Below are positions 6,984-9,349 of a stretch of 9,349 nt of DNA, one piece after another. The DNA comes from an uncultured Chthoniobacterales bacterium (GTDB lineage Bacteria; Verrucomicrobiota; Verrucomicrobiia; Chthoniobacterales; UBA10450). The position numbers and the translations under genes are program-made. The stretch covers positions 1-9,349 of the forward strand of contig CATPAT010000195.1 in the NCBI GenBank assembly GCA_955652155.1, read 5' to 3'. The notes under the pieces were generated by a model. The model made no database searches. It was not told the DNA's origin and was given only the letters and a program-made list of their open reading frames with translations. How positions within the stretch are numbered: position 1 is the stretch's first letter; each line of letters starts with the position of its first letter.

Positions 6984-8381
6984 TTGAGTAAGACGGTGAA
7001 ACAGGCGACAAAGATTTTCGGCACCGACGGCGTGCGCGGTGTCGCCAACGTGGAGCCGGTAACGGCCGAGACCGCTCTCAAACTGGGTCGGGCCGCCGCG
7101 CATGTTTTTACCCAATTAAATCCGCGCACACTTCCGGAAGGCGCGCGCCCAAAGATCGTGCTCGGCAAAGACACTCGCCTATCCGGCTACATGCTCGAGA
7201 ACGCGCTCGTCGCCGGAATCACTTCGCTCGGAGTCGATGTTCTCATCATCGGTCCACTACCAACTCCGGGCGTGGCTTATATCACACGCTCGCTCCGCGC
7301 CGATGCCGGCATTGTTCTTTCCGCCTCGCACAACCCTTACGAAGACAACGGCATCAAATTTTTCCGGCACGACGGCTACAAACTCGACGATCAAGTCGAA
7401 ACACAAATCGAGGACTTGGTCTTCAGCGGTAAGATCGACAACATCCGGCCGACGGCCGGAAAAATTGGGCGCGCCGCGCGTATTGATGACGCGCTTGGCC
7501 GGTATGTCGAATTCGCGAAGGCAAGTTTCCCGCGAAAAATGTCGCTCGAAGAATTGCGCATTGCCGTCGATGTCGCGAACGGCGCCGCTTACAAATCAAC
7601 TCCCTGCATTTTGCGCGAGCTCGGGGCCGACGTCGCCGTCGCGCACAACGAGCCGAACGGGATGAACATCAACGACGGATGCGGCAGCACGCATCCGGAC
7701 GAAATTCAGCGCATCGTGAAATTGGTCGACGCCGATGTCGGTATCACGCATGATGGCGACGCCGACCGGGTTCTGCTTTGCGACGAAAATGGCGAGATCG
7801 TTGACGGTGATGAAATTCTTGCAATCGCGGCGCTCGATCTTTTGAAATCGAATCAACTCCGCGACAACGCCCTGGTCGCCACCGTAATGAGTAATTTCGG
7901 CCTGGACGAAACGCTCGCGGCCAGCGGTGGCAAAGTTATTCGCACCAAAGTGGGCGATCGCTACGTGATTGAAGAAATGGTTTCGCGAAATCTCAATCTC
8001 GGTGGCGAACAGAGCGGGCACATTATCTTCCGCGATTTCACAACTACCGGTGACGGCATTATTAGCGCGCTCCAAATTTTGCGAATCATGCATACGACCG
8101 GCCAGCCGCTGAGCAAATTGAAAAAGTGTCTCAAGAAATATCCGCAGGCGCAGCGTAACCTTATCGTCAAATCGAAGCCGCCGATCGAAGAACTGCGCGA
8201 AGTGGTTAAACTGCGCGAGGAAGTCGAGCGCGAGCTGGCCGGGAAAGGCCGCGTCCTCTTGCGTTATTCCGGCACCGAATCAAAAATTCGCCTTTTGATC
8301 GAGGGCCGTCAGCTCGATAAGATCGACAAACAGGCGAATCGGATCGCGGACGCAATTCAAAGTGCGATCGGCGCAAACTAG
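6984..8381 (+). CDS. glmM: Phosphoglucosamine mutase
   Basis: GlmM interconverts glucosamine-6-phosphate and glucosamine-1-phosphate in the cytosol, the step before GlmU makes UDP-GlcNAc for peptidoglycan and surface glycans. The four alpha-D-phosphohexomutase sites are intact: the phosphoserine loop SASHNP with Ser115 preceded by the N-terminal KIFGTDGVRG, the metal loop DGDADR (257-262), the sugar loop GGEQSGH (340-346), and the phosphate loop RYSGTES (427-433). At 465 residues it is slightly longer than typical GlmM (about 445), and GGEQSGH favours GlmM over phosphomannomutase. The start is uncertain: TTG 6984 gives MSKTVKQATKIFGTDG, while GTG 6996 would give a protein four residues shorter, closer to the usual spacing. 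Neither has a strong ribosome site. It lies 48 bp after the GT-C gene and 5 bp before scpB. Confidence 0.95.
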   Translation: MSKTVKQATKIFGTDGVRGVANVEPVTAETALKLGRAAAHVFTQLNPRTLPEGARPKIVLGKDTRLSGYMLENALVAGITSLGVDVLIIGPLPTPGVAYITRSLRADAGIVLSASHNPYEDNGIKFFRHDGYKLDDQVETQIEDLVFSGKIDNIRPTAGKIGRAARIDDALGRYVEFAKASFPRKMSLEELRIAVDVANGAAYKSTPCILRELGADVAVAHNEPNGMNINDGCGSTHPDEIQRIVKLVDADVGITHDGDADRVLLCDENGEIVDGDEILAIAALDLLKSNQLRDNALVATVMSNFGLDETLAASGGKVIRTKVGDRYVIEEMVSRNLNLGGEQSGHIIFRDFTTTGDGIISALQILRIMHTTGQPLSKLKKCLKKYPQAQRNLIVKSKPPIEELREVVKLREEVERELAGKGRVLLRYSGTESKIRLLIEGRQLDKIDKQANRIADAIQSAIGAN

Positions 8382-8386
8382 AAAAT

Positions 8387-9031
8387 ATGAATCTGGCCCG
8401 CATCATCGAAGCGCTTCTCTTCAGCGCGCAAAAACCGTTGTCGACCAAGACGATAGTCGACGTTCTACGCCAGGCTGGGGCCGAAGACGAGTTTTCGCCG
8501 AACCAGTTCGCAAACGTCCGGCAAGCGGAAGTCGCCGCTGCAATTGAGCAGTTAAAAGTCGAGTACATTCAACATGAGCACGGCTTTCAGCTCGTTGAAA
8601 AAGCCGACGGTTGGCAGCTGGCCAGTGACCCGAAATACGCCCAGTGGGTTCGCGGACTATTCCCAGCGCCGAAGCCGGCGCGTTTGAGTTCGCCCGCGCT
8701 TGAGACGCTCGCGATCATCGCTTATCGCCAGCCAATCACGCGCGCGGATGTCGAAGCAGTGCGCGGCGTCACCATCGATGGCGTTTTGCAAACCTTGATG
8801 GAACGCGGCCTCGTCAAAATTTCAGGGCGCGCCGAAATTCCGGGGCGTCCGTTGCTTTACGAAACGACGGAATTTTTTCTCGATCATTTCGGTCTGCGCA
8901 ATCTCGATGAATTACCGAACGTCGAGGAATTGCGGACGCGCCATCTGCCGGTGAGCCCGCGTCCACCGGCAACTGTAGCTGGCGACGCTGTCGCCGGTCC
9001 GGCATCCCCCACGACCTCGGCACCGGAATGA
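8387..9031 (+). CDS. scpB: Segregation and condensation protein B
   Basis: ScpB forms the SMC-ScpAB condensin complex that compacts and separates the chromosome; it dimerises and binds ScpA. The 214-residue protein shows the two winged-helix domains of the family (about 1-85 and 96-175). The signature region is LETLAIIAYRQPITRADVEAVRGV-like at 105-128, then the conserved GRPLLYETTEFFLDHFGL at 153-170. The ATG follows the glmM stop after only 5 bp. No scpA is visible; it often lies immediately upstream, but glmM holds that place here. After the core, residues 189-214 form a Pro/Ala-rich tail whose VAGDAVAGP segment (197-205) is encoded by the hairpin repeat at 8973-9001. The stop overlaps the next ATG (ATGA, 9028-9031). 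Confidence 0.93.
   Translation: MNLARIIEALLFSAQKPLSTKTIVDVLRQAGAEDEFSPNQFANVRQAEVAAAIEQLKVEYIQHEHGFQLVEKADGWQLASDPKYAQWVRGLFPAPKPARLSSPALETLAIIAYRQPITRADVEAVRGVTIDGVLQTLMERGLVKISGRAEIPGRPLLYETTEFFLDHFGLRNLDELPNVEELRTRHLPVSPRPPATVAGDAVAGPASPTTSAPE
8973..9001 (+). repeat. Partial copy of the hairpin repeat inside scpB (copy B)
   Basis: It matches the first 29 bases of copy A (594-622) at 25 positions and lies in the same orientation and codon phase. The left end CTGTAGC (8973-8979) is kept. The hairpin is CTGGCGAC (8979-8986), loop GCT, GTCGCCGG (8990-8997), with one G-T wobble. One stem pair differs from copy A on both sides (G604-C614 against C8983-G8993), so pairing is preserved. The right half and GCTACAG end are missing. 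It encodes VAGDAVAGP in the variable C-terminal tail of ScpB. Confidence 0.7.
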
Positions 9032-9349
9032 CGGCGCGCGCTGTCGCGTTGTCGATCGTGGCGTCGCTTACAACATGGACACCCTCCTTTGCCGACATTC
9101 AACCAGGCAATTGCGCGCGCGCCGCTAACTATTCTGAAAACAAACGCGGCTTTTCCATGCTCGTCATCCAAAACGGACGGACCGTTTTCGAACATTACGC
9201 CAATGGCGGTTCGGCGGACTCGCGCTGTAAAATCTTCAGCGGCACAAAAAGTTTCTGGGGGATCGCCGCGCTCTGCGCTGCCCGCGACGGTTTGATCAAG
9301 CTCGATGAGCACGTCGCCGATACCATCGGCGAATGGAAAAACGATCCGC
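9028..9349 (+). CDS. Exported serine hydrolase, beta-lactamase/PBP class C family (N-terminal part)
   Basis: An ATG overlapping the scpB stop opens a frame that runs 107 residues to the window edge. Residues 1-22 look like a signal peptide (short basic start, hydrophobic core, cleavage likely after SFA before DIQPG), so the enzyme should be exported. The mature part has FSMLVIQNGRTVFEHYANG, the usual first strands of the Beta-lactamase (PF00144) fold. It then has the nucleophile motif S-x-x-K as SGTK (Ser71, Lys74) within KIFSGTKSFWG, followed by ARDGLIKLDEHVADTIGEW, where the family has its 'G-x-L-x-L-D-x-x-V' segment. Members include esterases, D-aminopeptidases and class C beta-lactamases; the substrate cannot be predicted. 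The YxN and KTG-like motifs would lie beyond the window. Confidence 0.83.
   Translation, partial: MTARAVALSIVASLTTWTPSFADIQPGNCARAANYSENKRGFSMLVIQNGRTVFEHYANGGSADSRCKIFSGTKSFWGIAALCAARDGLIKLDEHVADTIGEWKNDP

Noticed and set aside
6932..6991. A 19-codon frame (ATG 6932 to TAA) bridging the GT-C gene end and glmM start
   Set aside because: Too short, with no ribosome site or recognisable peptide; the ATG is probably an accidental overlap with the TGA.
7596..8093. Antisense open frame of 165 codons within glmM
   Set aside because: It lies wholly within the conserved metal and sugar-loop region of glmM and is a shadow of it.

Overview
The window is a tightly packed stretch of bacterial chromosome. 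Every recognisable gene lies on the + strand, gaps are a few bases or absent, and several genes overlap by 4 to 11 bp. Base composition looks moderately GC-rich. No phage, plasmid, IS transposase, rRNA, tRNA or CRISPR signal was seen. The gene families (a TMTC-like membrane/TPR protein, a sigma-54-type two-component pair, a second multi-membrane GT-C-like protein) and the short hairpin repeats inside genes would fit a soil or freshwater Verrucomicrobiota bacterium, perhaps Chthoniobacterales. That placement is an inference from gene content, not a database result.

Layout. 1-227: C-terminal end of an AI-2E family (UPF0118) membrane protein. 224-1450: cytosolic PAS histidine kinase of the NtrB/AtoS type. 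1451-3616: a 721-residue membrane protein with a TMTC-like N-terminal half and about eight TPRs. 3617-3781: the only sizeable intergenic region, rich in inverted repeats. 3782-5209: NtrC-family sigma-54-dependent response regulator. 5199-6935: GT-C/GT39-like integral membrane protein. 6984-8381: phosphoglucosamine mutase GlmM. 8387-9031: chromosome segregation protein ScpB. 9028-9349 (cut by the window edge): exported serine hydrolase of the beta-lactamase/penicillin-binding class C family.

How they may work together. The kinase and regulator look like cognate partners, though a large membrane glycosyltransferase-like gene separates them and a second such gene overlaps the end of the regulator. 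GlmM, just downstream, makes glucosamine-1-phosphate, the precursor of UDP-GlcNAc for peptidoglycan and surface glycans. A coherent but unproven reading is a sigma-54-linked circuit embedded in a surface-glycan or protein-glycosylation locus, followed by housekeeping genes (glmM, scpB).

The most unusual features are small. A 51-bp hairpin element sits in frame in a loop of the kinase PAS domain. A diverged partial copy, with a compensatory base-pair change in the stem, forms part of the C-terminal tail of ScpB in the same reading phase. Separately, a 95-bp MITE-like unit, with 11-bp perfect inverted ends and a 5/6-matching 6-bp flanking direct repeat, ends 6 bp before the regulator start codon.
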